A DNA stretch of 64,000 nt. It comes from Papilionanthe hookeriana x Papilionanthe teres (taxonomy: Eukaryota > Streptophyta > Magnoliopsida > Asparagales > Orchidaceae). Shown here one piece after another: positions 48,801-63,800 of the stretch. Where the stretch lies: the NCBI GenBank assembly GCA_022702705.1, contig CM040422.1, forward strand, positions 36,169,270-36,233,269. The letters are read 5' to 3'. The position numbers and the translations under genes are program-made. The notes under the pieces are model-generated. The model searched no databases, had not been told where the DNA came from, and was given only the letters and a program-made list of their open reading frames with translations. Within the stretch, counting starts at the first letter, position 1. Each line of letters starts with the position of its first letter.

Positions 48801-51800
48801 AAAATGGTCATTCCTTGACCCAATGACTAAACCATTCACCCAATAGGTCAACTTTTGGACAAAAAATCAACATTGGTCTAAATGGTCCATCCTTGTCCTA
48901 ATAACTAACCCATTGACCCAATAGGTGAACTTTTGACTAAAAAGTCACTTTCGTTCATAATAGTCAATTTTTAAACTAATGACCACCCATTGGCCCAATT
49001 TGTCAACTTTCGACCCAAAAATCAACTTTGGTTAAAATGGTTAATTTCTGACCCAATGATCAACCCATTGACCCAATAGGTCAACTTTTGACCAAAAAGT
49101 CAACTTCGGCCAAAATGGTCAATGCTTGACCCATTGACCAACCCGTTGACCTAATTGGTCATCTTTTGACCAAAAAGTCAATTTTGGTCAAAATAATCAA
49201 TTTTTGACCTAATGACCAATTATTGACCTAATAAGTCAATTTTTGACCAAAAGTCAACTTGTTGAAAACGGTATATCAGTGACCCCATGACCAACCCATT
49301 AACCCAATAGGTCAACTTTTGACCAAAAAGTTAACTTTGGTCAAAATAGTTAATCCTTAACCCAATGACCAACCTTTTACCCAATAGGTCAACTTCTGAC
49401 CAAAAAGTCAACTAGGTCAAAATTATCAATTTTTGACTTAATTACCACTCATTGACCTAATAGCTTAACTTTGGTTAAAATGGTCAATTTCTGACCGAAT
49501 GAATAACCCATTGACCCAATAGGTCAACTTTTGACCAAAAAACAAAATGATCAATCCTTGACCCCATGACCAACCCATTGACCTAATAGGTCAACTTTTG
49601 ATCAAAAAGTCAACATTGGTCAAAAGGGTTAATCCTTCACCCAATGACCCAATAGATCAACTTTTGACCAAAAAGTCAATTTTAGTCAAAATGGTCAATT
49701 TTTGACCTAATTACCATTTATTGACCCAATAAGTCAATATGTGACCAAAATGTAAACTTTGGCCAAAATGGTCCATCCTTGACCCAATGACCAACCCATT
49801 GACCAAATAACTCAACCTTTGACCAAAAAGTTAACTTTGGTCAAAATGATCAATCCTTGACTCAATGACCAACTGATTGATCCAATAGGTCAACAGTTGT
49901 CCAAAAGGTCAGTTTTAGTAAAAAAAACAATTTTCGACATAATGACCAACTATTAACCTAATAAGTCAATTTGTGACTAAAAAGTCTACTTTGGTCAAAA
50001 TGGTCACTCCTTGACCCAATGACCACCTCATTGACCCAATAGGTTAACTTTTGACCAAAAAGTAAACTTTTATCAAAATGGTTAATCCTTGACCCAATAA
50101 CCAACTCATTGACAACTAATTGACCCAATAGGTTAACTTTTGACTAAAAAGTCAACTTTGCTCAAAATGCTAAATCCTTGACCCAATGACCAACCCATTG
50201 ACCCAATAGGTCAATTGTTGGGCGAAAAGTAAATTTTGGTTAAAATAGTCAATTTTTGACCTAATGACCACCCATTGACACTATAGGTTAAGTTTTAACC
50301 AAATTGTCATCTTTGGTCAAAATGGTTACTTTTTGACCTAATAACCAACCCATTGACCCAATGGGTCAACTTTTGACCAAAAATTTAATATTGGTCAAAA
50401 TAGTCAATTTTTGTCCTAATGACTAATTATTGTCAAAATAAGTCAATCTCTAACCAAAAAGTCAACTTTGGTCAAAATGGTCAATCCTTGACCTAATGAC
50501 CAACCCTTTGACTGAATAGGTCAACATTCGACCAAAACGTTAACTTTGGTCGATATAGTCGACTTTTCACCTAATGACTGCCCAATTGACCCAATAAGTC
50601 AATTTTTTACCAAAAATTTAACCATGGTCAAAATGTTCAATTTTTGACCTAATGACAACCCCATTAATCCAATAGGTCGACTTTTAACCAAAACGTCAAC
50701 TTCAGCCAAATGGTAAATCCTAGATGCAATGACCAACCCACTGACCCAGGAGATCAACTTTTAACCTAAAAGTTAATTTTGGTCAAAATCGTCAAATTTA
50801 GATCTAACGATAAATTATTAACACAATAAGCCAATCTCTGACCAAAATGTTAACTTTAGTCAAAATTGTCAATTCTTGACCCAATGACCAACCCATTAAC
50901 CCTAAAGGTCAACTTTTAACGAAAAACTCAACTTTGGTTAAAATTGTCAATCCTTGACCCAATGACCAACCCATTGACTCAAAATGTCAACTTTTGACCA
51001 AAAAGTCAATTTTGGCCGATGTAGTCAATTTTCAACCTAATGACCACCCCATTAACCTCATAGTTCAACTTTTAACTAAAAGTCACTTCGAGAAAAATGG
51101 TCATATTATGACCTAATGACCAAGCAATTCACCAAATAGGTTAGTTTTAACAAAAAAGTTAACTTTAGTTAAAATGGTCAATTCTTGATGCACTGGCAAA
51201 CCCACTGACCCAGTATGTAAACTTTTGACCAAAAAGTCAATTTTAGTTAAAATAGTTAAATTTTGACCTAATGACCAGTTATCGACCCAATAAGTCAATC
51301 TCTCACTTAAAGACAACTTTGGACAAAATGGTCATTCCTTGACCAGATGACTAAACCATTCACCCAATAGGTCAACTTTTAAACACAAAATCAACTTTTG
51401 AACACAAAATCAACTTTGGTCGAAATTGTTTATCCTTTACCCGATGACTAACCCATTGACCCAATAGGTGAACTTTTGACTAAAAAGTCACTTTCGTTCA
51501 TAAAACTCAATTTTTGAACTAATGACCACCCCATTGACCCAATATGTCAACTTTCGAACAAAAAATCAACTTTGGCTAAAATGGTCAATTTCTGACCCAA
51601 TGACCAACCCATTGACCCAATAGGTCAACTTTTGACCAAACAATCAACTTCAGTCAAAATGTTCAATCCTTGATCCAATGACCAACCCGTTGACCCAATT
51701 GGTCAACTTTTGACCAAAAAGTGAATTTTGGTCAAAATAGTCAATTTTGACCTAATCACCAATTATTGACCCAATACGTCAATCTTTGACCAAAAGTCAA

Positions 51801-54800
51801 CTTGTTGAAAATGGTATATCAGTGACCCTACGACCAACCCATTGACCCAATAGGTAAACTTTTGACCAAAAAGTCAACTTTAGTTAAAATGGTCAATCCT
51901 TGACCCAATGACCAACCTTTGATCCAATAGGTCAACTTTTGACCAAAAAGTCAACTTTGGTCAAAATTATCAATTTTTTACTTTATTACCACCTCATTGA
52001 CCCAATTGGTCAATTTTGGGTAAAATGGTCAATTTCTAACCCAATGAATAACCCGTTGAACAAATATGTCAACTTTTAACCAAAAACCAAAATGATCAAT
52101 CATTGATCGAAAGACCAACACATTAACCCAATAGGTCAACTTTGGCCCAAAAAGTCAATTTTGGTCAAAATAGTCAATTATTGATGTAATGACCAATTAT
52201 TGACCATAATAATTCAATTTTTTACCAAAAAGTCAACTTTGGTCAAAATGGTCAATCCTTGACCTATTGCCCAACCAATTGACCCAATAGGTCAACTTTT
52301 TGTCCAAAAAGTCAACTTTGGTCAAAAATTTCAAACCATGACCCAACGTTCAAACCCAATAGTTCAACATTCGACCAAAAAGTTAATTTTTATTAATATA
52401 ATTAATTTTTGACCTAATGACCACCCCATAGACCCAATAGGTCAACTTTTTACGAAAAAGTCAACTTTGGTTAAAATGGTTAATTTTTGACGCAATGACT
52501 GACCCATTGACCCGATAGGTCGACCTTTGACAAAAAAATCAATTTTGGCCAAAATATTCAATTTTGACCTAATGAAGAATTATTGACCCAACAACTCAAT
52601 CTCTGACCTAAAAGTCAACATTGGTAATAAAAGTCAATCCCTGACCCAATGACCGACCTATTGACCCAATAGGTCAACTTTTGACCAAAAAGTCAACTTT
52701 AGTCAAAATGGTCAATTTTTGACCCAATGACCAACCCATTGATCCAATCAGTCAACCTTTGACCTAAGTAAACTTTGGTCAAAATGATCAATCCTTGAAC
52801 CAATGAACAACCCGTTGACGCAATATGTCAACTTTTGAACAAAAAGTCGACTTTGATCAAAAGGTCAATCCTTGACTAAATGACCAACCAATTTACCCAA
52901 TAGGTCAACTTCTGACCAAAATGTTAACTTTGGTCAAAATGGTCAGTCCTTGAACCGGTGACAGACATATTGACCCAATTGGTTAAATTTTGACCGAACT
53001 ATCAATTTTTATCAAAATAGTCAATTTTTAACTTAATGACCCCCCATTGACCCATAGGTCAACTTTTGACCAAAAAGTCAACTATGGTTAAATTAGTCAA
53101 TTTCTGACCCAATGACCAACCCATTGACCTAATAAGTCAACTTTTGACCGAAAAGTCAACTTTGGTCAAAATGGTTAATCCTTGACCCAATAGGTTAACT
53201 TTTGACCAAAAAATTAATTTTGGTCAAAATGTTCAATTTTCGACCTAATGACCATTTATTGACCCAATAAGTCAATCTCTGACCAAATTGTAAACTTTGC
53301 TCAAATGGTCAATCCTTGACCCAATGACTAACCCATTGACCAAATAGGTAAACTTTTGACTAAAAAGTCAACTTTGGTCAAAATGATCAATCTTTAAAAC
53401 AATGACTAACACATTGACCCAATAGGTCAACTTTTGACCAAAAGTCAATTTTGGTCAAAACAGTCAATTTTTTTCCGAATGATCAATTATTGATCCAATA
53501 AGTCAATCTCTTACCTAAAAGTCAACTTTGGTCAAAATAGTCAATCCTGGACCCAATGACCACCCCTTTGATTTAATATGTCTACTTTTGACCAAAAAGT
53601 CAACTTTGGTCAAAATGGTCAATCCATGACCCAATGACCAACCCATTGACCCAATAGGTCAACTTTTGACTAAAAAATTAATTTTGGTCAAAATGGACAA
53701 TTTTTGACCTTCTGACCAATTATTGATGCAATAAGTCAATCTCTGACCAAAATGTCAACTTTGGTAAAAAATGGTTAATCCTTGACCTAATGACAAACCC
53801 ATTCATCCAATTGGTCAATTTTTGACCAAAAAATCAACTTTGGTCAAAATGGTCACTCCTTGACCGAAAGACCAACCCATTACCCCATAGGTCAAATTTT
53901 GACCAAAAAGTCAATTTTTGCCAAAATAGTGAATTTTTGACCTAATGACCATCCCATTGACTCAATAGGTCATCCTTTGACCAAACAGTCAACTTTGGTC
54001 AAAATGATCAATCCTTGACCCAATGACCAACCCATTGACACAATAGGTCAACTTTTGACCAAAAAGTTAATTTATGTCACAATAGTCAATTTTTGACCTA
54101 ATGACCTATTATTGACCCAATAAGTCAATCTCTGACCAAAACGTCAACTTTGGTCAAATTGACCAATCAATGATCTAATGTCCAACCGATTAACCCAATA
54201 GATCAACTTTTGTCCAAAAAAGTCAAGTTTGGTCAAAATGGTCAGTTTCTGACCCAATGACCAAACCCTTAACTCAATCGGTCAACTTTTGACCAAAAAG
54301 TTAACTTTGCTCAAAATGGTCAATTTCTGACACAATAACCACCCCATTGACCCAATGGGTCAACTTTTGACCAAAAATAAAACTTTGGTCAATATAATCA
54401 ATTTTTGACCTAAAGACCAATTATTGACCAAATTAATCAAAATCTGACTAATTAGGTCAAGGATTAATCATTTTGTTCAAAGTTTACAATTTCAACAAAA
54501 AGTCCACTTTGATCAAAATTGTCAATCCTTGACCAAATGACAATTCAATTTACCGAATAGGTCAACTTCTGGCCAAAATGTCAACTTTGGTCAAAATGGT
54601 CAGTCATTGAACCGTGACATACACATTGACCCAATTGGTTAAATTTTGACCAAATAGTCAATTTTGGTCAAAATAGTCAATTTTTAACTTAATAACCACC
54701 CATTGACCCAATAGGTCAACTTTTGACCAAAAAGTCAACTTTGGTTAAATTAGTCAATTTCTGACCCAATGACTAACCCATTGACCTAATACGTCAACTT

Positions 54801-57800
54801 TTGACCGAAAAGTTAACTTTGATCAAAATGATTAATCATTGACCCAATGACCGAATAGGTTAACTTTTGACCAAAAAGTCAATTTTGGTCAAAATAATCA
54901 ATTTTCGGCCTTGTGACCATTTATTGACCCAATAAGTCAATCTCTGACGAAATTGTAAACTTTGGTCAAAATGGTCAATCCTTGACCCAATAACTAACCC
55001 ATTAACTAAATAGGAAAAGTTTTGACCAAAAGGTCAACTTTCGTCAAGATGATCAATCTTTAATGAATGACTAACCCATTGACCCAATATGTCAACTTTT
55101 GACCAAAAGTCAACTTTGGTCAAAACAGACAATTTTTGTTCGAATGACCAATTATTGACCCAATAAGTCAATCTTTTTCCAAAAAGTCAACTTTGGTCAA
55201 AATAGTCAATCCTTGACCTAATGACCAATCCATTGACCCAATAGGTCAACTTTTGCCCAAAAAGTCAACTTTGGTCAAAATGGTCAATCCTTGACCGAAT
55301 GACCAACCCATTGACCTAATAGGTCAACTTTTGACTAAAACTTTATTTGTCAAAATAGACAATTTTTTACCTACTGACCAATTATTTACGCAATAAGTCA
55401 ATCTCTGACCAAAATGTCAACTTTGGTAAAAAAAATGATCAATCCTTGCCCTAATGACAAACACATTCATCAAATTGGTCAATTTTTTACCAAAAAATCA
55501 ACTTTGGTCAAAATGGTTACTCCTTGATCGAATGACCAACCCATTGCCCAATAGGTCAAATTTTGACCAAAAAGTCAATTTTTGTTAAAATAGTGAATTT
55601 TTGACCTAATGACCATCCCATTGACCCAATAGGTCAACCTCTGACCAAAAAGTCAACTTTGGTCAAAATGGTCAATTCTTGACCCAATGACCAACCCATT
55701 GACCCAATAGGTCAACTTTTGACCAAAAAGTTAATTTCTGTCAAAATAGTCATTTTTTTACCAATGACCAATTATTGACCCAATAAGTCAATCTCTGACC
55801 AAAAAGTCAACTTTGGTCAAAATGACCAATCATTGACCTAGTGACCAACCGACTGACCAAATAGGTCAACTTTTGTCCAAAAAGTCAAGCTTGGTCAAAA
55901 TGGTCAATTTCTGACACAACAACCACCCCATTGACCCAATGGTTCAACTTTTGACCAAAAATGAAATTTTGGTCAATATAATTAATTTTTTGACCGAATG
56001 AAGTCAAAATCTGACCAAAAAGTTTACTTTGGTAAAAATGGTTATTCCTTGACCCAATGACCAACCAATTGACTAAATTGGTCAACATTAGACAAAAAAG
56101 TTAACTTTGGTTAAAATGGTTAATTCTTGACCCAATGACCCAATATGTCAACTTTTGACCAAAAAGTTAACTATTATCAAAATGTCAATTTTTGACCTAA
56201 TGACCATCCCATTGACCAAAGAGGTCAACTTTTGACCATAAAGTTAACTTTGGTCAAAATGGTCAATTTCTGCCCAATGACCAAACCATTGATCCAATCG
56301 GTTAACTTTTGACTAAAAACTCAAATTTGGTCAAAATGGTCAATCCTTGACCCAATGACCAACTCATTGACGTAATATGTCAATTTTTGAACAAAAAGTC
56401 AATTTTGGTCAAAATGGTAAATCCTTGACCCAATGGTCAACCAATTTACCCAATAGGTCAACTTTTGACCAAAATGTCAACTTTGGTCAATATGGTCAAT
56501 CCTTTAACCATAGACATACACATCGACCCAATTGTTCAAATTTTGACCAAAAAGTCAATTTTGGACTAAATAGTCAATTTTTAACCTAATGACCACTCAT
56601 TGACCCAATAAGTCAACATTTGACCAAAAAGTTGACTTTGGTTAAAATGGTCAATTTCTGACCCAATGACCAACCCATTGACCTAATAGGTCAACTTTTG
56701 ACCCAAAAGTCAACTTTGGTCAAGATGGTTAATCCTTGACCCAATGACCCAAAAGGTAAAATTTCAACTAAAAGTCAATTTGGGTCGAAATGGTCGAGTT
56801 TCAACCTAATGATCATTTATTGACCTAATAAGTCAATCTCTCGACCAAAAGGTAAACATTCGCCAAAATGGTCCATCCTTGACTCAATGACCAACCCATC
56901 TACCAAATTGGTCAACTTTTGACCAAAAAGTCAACTTTCGTCAAAATGATCAATCCTTGACTCAATGACCAACCCATTGACCCAATAGGTCAACTTTTGA
57001 ACAAAGGGTCAATTTTGGTAAAAAAAAAGATAATTTTCGACATAATGACAAATTATTGTCCCAAAAGTCAATCTGTGACCAAAAAGTCTACTTTGGTTAA
57101 AATGGTCACTCCTTGACCCAATGACCATCTCATTGACCGAATAGGTCAACTTTTGACAAAAAAGTAAACTTTGGTCAAAGTGGTCAATCCTTGACCCAAT
57201 GACCAACTCATTAACCCAATAGGTCAACTTTTGACCAAAAAGTCAACTTTTGTCAAAGTTCTAAATCCTTAACCCAATGACCAATCCATTGACCCAATAG
57301 GTCAACTGTTGACCAAAAAGTCAATCTTAGTCAAAATAGTCAATTTTTGACCTAACGACCACCCCATCGAGCCGCAAAGGTCAAGTTTAACAAAATGTCA
57401 TCTTTGGTCAAGATAATTAATTTCTTACTCAATGACCACGCCACTGACCCAATGGCTGAACTTTTGAGCAAAAATTCAATTTTTGCCAAAATAGTCAATT
57501 TTTGACCTAATGACCAATTATTGACCAAATAAGTCAATCTTGCCCAAAAAGTCAACTTTGGTCAAAATGGTCAATCATTGACCCAAGAACCAACCCATAA
57601 ACTGAATAGGTCGACAATTAACCAAAAGTTAATTTTGGTCGATATAGTCAATTTTTCACATAATGACTACCCGATTGACCCGATTGGTCAACTTTTGACC
57701 AAAAAGTCAACCTTGGTCAAAATGTTCAATTTCTGACGTAACGACAACCTCATTAATCCAATAGGTCGACTTTTGACCAAAAAGTCAACTTTGGTTAAAA

Positions 57801-60800
57801 TATTAAATCATTTACGTAATGACCAACCCACTAACCGAGGAGATCAAGTTTTAACCAAAAAGTTAATTTTGGTCAAAATTATCAAATTTTGATCTAATAA
57901 CCTATTATTAACCCAAAAAGCCAATCTCTGACCAAAACATTAACTTTGATTAAAATGGTTAATTCAATACCAAATGACTAACCCATTGACCCTATTGGTC
58001 AACGTTTGACCAAAAACTCAACTTTGGTCAAAATGGTCAATCCTTGACCCAATTACCAACCCGTTGACCCAATATGTCAATTTTTGAACTAAAAGTCAAT
58101 TTTGGTCGATATAGTCAATTTTCAACCTAATGACCGCCCCATTGACCCCATATGTCAACTTTTGACAAAAAGTCAACTTTGGTTAAAATGGTCATATTTT
58201 GACCCAATGACCAACCCGTTAACCTAATAGGTCAGTTTTTGAATAAAAAGTTAACTTTTGTCAAAATGGTCAAGACTTGGTGCAATGAAAAATCCATTGA
58301 CCCAGTATGTCAACTTTTGACTAAAAAGTCAATTTTGATCAAAAAGTCAATTTTTGACCTAATGACCAATTATTGAGCCAAAAAGCCAATCTCTGACTAA
58401 AAAAACATCTTTGGTCAAAATGGTCAATACTTGACCCAATGACTAGCCCGTTCACCCAATAGGTCAACTTTTGAACAAAAGATTAACTTTGGTCAAAATG
58501 GTCCATCCTTTATCCAATGACCACCCCATTGACCCAATAGGTGAACTTTTGACTAAAAAGTCACTTTTGTTCATAATAGTCAATTTTTGAACTAATGACC
58601 ACCCCATTGACCCAATATGTCAACTTTCGACCCAAAAATCAACTTTGGTTAAAATGGTCAATTTCTGAACCAATGATCAACCCATTGACCAACCGATTGA
58701 CCCAATAGATCAACTTTTGATCAAAAAGTCAACCTCGATCAAAATGGTCAATCCGTAACCCAAAGACCAACCCGTTAACCCAATTGATCAACTTTTGACC
58801 AAAAAGTCGATTTTGGTCGAAATAGTCATTTTTTTATATAATGACTAATTATTGACCCAATAAGTTAATCTTTGACCAAAAAAGTCAACTTTTTTAAACA
58901 GTATATCAGTGACCCCGTGACGAACTCGTTGACCTAATTGGTCATCTTTTGACCAAAAACTGAACTTTGGTCAAAATGTCCAATCCTTTACCCAATGATC
59001 AACCACTGACCCAATAGGTCAATTTTTGTCCAAAAAGTTAACTTTGGTCGAAATAGTCATCTTTTGACCTAATTACCACCTCATTGACCAAAAGGTCAAC
59101 TTTGGTTAAAAATGATCAATTTTTGATCCAATGAATAACCAATTGACCCAATAGGTTAACTTTTGACCAAAAATCAAAATGATCAATCCTTGACCCAATG
59201 ACTAACCCATTAACCCAGTAGGTCAACTTTTGCCCAAAAAGTCAATTTTTGTCAGAATAGTTAATTTTTTACCTCATGACCAATTATTGACCACAACAAT
59301 TCAATCTCTGACCAAAAAGTCAATTTTGGTCAAAATGGTCAATCCTTAACCCAATGACCAACCCATTGATCCAATAGGTCAACTTTTGTCCAAAAAGTTA
59401 ACTTTGGTCAAAAATGTCAATCCATGACCCAATGTTCAACCTAATGACAAGATATGTCAACTTTTGACCAAAATGTCAACATTGACGAAATAGTTAATTT
59501 TTGACCTAAGGACCACCCCATTGACCCAATTGGTCAACTTTTTACCCAAAAGTCAACTTCAGTTAAAATGGTTAATTTCTAACCCAATCACCACCCCATT
59601 GACCAAATGGGTCAACTTATGACTAAATATTCAATTTTGGTCAAAATAATCAATTTTTGACCTAATAACCAATTATTGACCCAATGAATAAATCTCTTAC
59701 CTAAAAGTTAAATTTAGTCAAAATGGTCAATCCTTGATACAATGACTAACCTATTGACCCAATAGGTCAACATTTGACCAAAAAGTCAACTTTGGTCAAA
59801 ATGGTCAATTTTTGACCCAATGACCAACCTATTGATCCAATCGGTCAACTTTTGACCAAAAACTCAACTTTGGTCAAAATGGTCATTCCTTGACCCAATG
59901 ACCAACCCATTGACGTAATATGTCAACTTTTGAACAAAATGTCAACTTTGGTCAAAATGGTCAATCCTTGACCCAATGACCAACCAATTTACCTAATATG
60001 ACAACTTTTAATGAAAATGTTAACTTTAGTTAAAATGGTCAGTCCTTGAACCAGTGGCATACACATTGACCCAATTGGTTAAATTTTGACTAAAAAGTCA
60101 ATTTTGGTCTAAATAGTCAATTTTAACCTAATGACCACTCATTGACCCAATAGGTCAACTTTTGACCAAAAAGTCAACTTTGGTTAAATTGGTCAATTTC
60201 AGACCCAATGACCAACCCATTGACCTAATAGGTCAACTCTTGACCAAAAAGTCAACTTTTGTCAAAATGGTTAATCCTTGTCCCAATGACGCAATAAGTC
60301 AACTTTTGACCAAAAAGTCAATTTTGGTCAAAATGGTTAATTTTCAACCTAATGACCATTTATTGACCCAATAAGTCAATCTCTGACCAAAATGTATACT
60401 TTGGCCAAAATGGTCAATCCTTGACCCAATGACCAACTCATTCACCAAATATGTCAACTTTTGACCAAAAAGTTAACTTTGGTTAAAATGATCATTCCTT
60501 AACCCAAAGACCAACCCATTGACCCAATAGGTAAACTTTTGTTCAAAAGTTCAATTTTGGTAAAAAAAGACAACTTTCGACATAATGACTAATTATTGAC
60601 CCAATAAGTCAATCTGTGACCGAAAAGTCTACTTTGGTTAAAATGGTCACTCCTTGACCCAATAACAACCTCATTGACCCAATAGGTAAACTTTTATCCA
60701 AAAAGAAAACTTTCGTCAAAATGGTCAATCCTTGACCCAATGAGCAATGCATTGACACAATAGGTCAACTTTTGACCAAAAAAATCAACTTTGGTCAAAA

Positions 60801-63800
60801 TGCTAAATCCTTGACTGACCACCCCATTAACCCCATAAGTCAACTTTTGAGCAAAATGTCAACTTTGGTCACAATGGTCAATTTTTGACCCAATGACCAC
60901 CCCATTGACCCAATGGGTCAACTTTTACCAAAAAATTCAATTTTGGTCAAAATAATAAATTTTTGACCTAATGACCAATTATTAACTAAATAAGTCAATC
61001 TCTGCCCAAAAATCCAACTTTGGTCAAAATATTTAATCCTTGACCCAATGACCAACCAACCCATTAACGGAATAGGTCAGCACTCGACCAAAAAGTCAAT
61101 ATTGGTCGATATAATCAATTTTTCACCTAATGACCACCCAATTGACCCAATAGATCAGGTTTTGACCAAAATGTCAACTTAGGTCAAAATGTTTAATTTC
61201 CGACCAATGACAACCCCATTAATCTAATAGGTCGACTTTTGACCAAAAAGTCAACTTTGGTCAAAATGGTAAATCTTTGACGCAACGACCAACCCACTGA
61301 CCCAGGAGATCGACTTTTAACAAAAATTCAATTTTAGTTAAAATCGTCAAATTTTGACCTAATGACCAATTATTAACCCAATAAGTCAATCTCTGACCAA
61401 AAAGTCAACTTTAGTCAAAATGGTCAATCCTTGACCCAATGACCAACCCATTGACCCTATACGTCAACTTTTGACCAAAAAGTCAACTTTGGTCAAAATG
61501 GTCAATCCTTGACCCAATGACCAACCCATTGACCCAATAGGTCAGCTTTGGACTAAAAAGTCAATTTTGGTCGATATAGTCAATTTCTGTCCTAATGACC
61601 ACCCCATTGAGCCAATAGGTCAACTTTTGGTTAAAATGGTTATAATCTGACCCAATGGCCAACCCATTGACCCAAAAGGTTAGTTTTGACCAAAAAGTTA
61701 ACTTTGGTCAAAATGGTCAATCCTTGACGCAATGACAAACTCATGGACCCATTATGTCAACTTTTGACCAAAGAGTCAACTTTGGTCAAAATTGTCAATT
61801 TTGTTCCTAAAGACCATTTATTGACCCAAAAAGTCAATCTCTGACTAAAAAGTCAACTTTGGTAAAAAATGGTCAATCCTTGACCTAATGACTAACCCAT
61901 TCACCTAATAGGTCAACTTTTAAACAAAAGATCAACTTTGGTCAAAATGGTCCATCCTTGACCAAATGACCAAGCCATTGACCCAATAGGTGAACTTTTG
62001 AGTGAAAGTCACTTTTCTTCATAATAGTCAATTTTTGCTCTAAGGACCACCCCATTGACCTAATATGTGAACTTTCGACCCAATAATCAACTTTGGTTAC
62101 ATGGTCAATTTCTGACCCATTGACCAACCCATTGACCTCAATAGGTCAACTTTTGTCCAAAAAGTCAACTTCGGTCAAAATGGTCAATCCTTAACCCAAT
62201 GACCAACCCGTTGACCCAATTTATCAACTTTTGACCAAAAAGTCAATTTTTGTCAAAATAGTCAAATTTTGACCTAATGACCAATTATTGACCTAATAAG
62301 TCAATATCTGACCAAAAAGTCAACTTGTTTAAAATGGTATATCAGTGACCCCATGACCAATCCATTGAACCTAGAGGTCAACATTTGAACAAAAAGTCAA
62401 CTTTGGACAAAATGGTTAATCCTTGACCCAATGACAAACCCGTTGACCTAATCGGTCAGCTTTTGCCTAAAAAGTCAATTTTGGTCAAATTTGTCAATTT
62501 TTGACCTAATGACTAATTATTGAATCCAATAATTCAATCTCTAACTAAAATGTCAACTTTGGCCAAAAAGGTCAATCCTTGACCCAATGACCAACCCATT
62601 GACCCAATAGGAAAACTTTTATAAAAAAATTCGCTTTGGACCAAAATGTCGATCCATGTCCCTACTTTCGACCCATTGATCCAATATGTCGACTTTTAAC
62701 CAAAATGTCGATTTTCGTCGGTATAGTCGATTTTTGACTCAAAGGACCACCCCATTGATCTAATAAGTCAACTTTTTACCAAAAATTCAACTTCGGTTAA
62801 AATAGTTAATTTCTGGCCCAATCACCACCCCATTTACTCAATGGGTTAACTTTTGACCAAAAATTCAATTTTTATCAAAATTGTCAATTTTAAACCTAAT
62901 GACCAATTATTGACCCAATAAATCAATCTCTGACCTAAAAGTCAACTTTAGTCAAAATCGTCAATCCTTTACCCAATGACTGACCTGTTGACCCAATAGG
63001 TCCACATTTGACCAAAAAGTTAACTTTGGTCAAAAAGGTCAATTTTTGACCTAGTGACAAACCCATTGATCCAATCGGTCAACTTTTGACCAAAAAGTTA
63101 ACTTTGGTCATGGTCAATCCTTGACCCAATGACCAACCCATTGACGCAATATGTTAACTTTTGAACCAAAAGTCAACTTTGGTCAAAATGGTCAATCCTT
63201 GACCCAATGACCAACCAATTTACTCAATATATCAACTTTTAACGAAAATGTCAACTTTGGTCAAAATGGTCAATCCTTGAACTAGTAACATACACATTGA
63301 CCCAATTGGTTAAATTTTGACTAAACAATCTATTTTGGTCTAAATAGTGAATTTTTAACCTAATGACTACCCATTGACCCAGTAGGCCAACTTTTGACCA
63401 GAAAGTCAACTTTGGTTAAATTGGTCAATTTCAAACCCAATGACCAATCCATTGAGCTAATAGTTCAACTTTTGACCAAAAAGTCAAATTTGGTCAAAAT
63501 GGTTAATCCTTGTCCCAATGACCCAATAGGTCAACTTTTGACCAAAAAGTCAATTTTGGTTAAAATGGTCAATTTTCGACCTAAAGACCATTTATTGACC
63601 CAATAAGTCAATCTCTGACAAAAATGTAAACTTTGGCCAAAATAGTCAATCTTTGACCCATTGACCAAATAAGTCAACTTTTGACCAAAAAGTCAACTTT
63701 GGTCAAAATGATCAATCCTTAACCCAAAGACTAACCCATTGACCCAATAGGTAAACTTTTGACCAAAAGGTTAATTTTGGTAAAAAAAAGACAATTTTCG

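Noticed and set aside
45312..63606. ORFs inside the right satellite array
   Set aside because: Same reason; several are the duplicates of ORFs in 1-17858.
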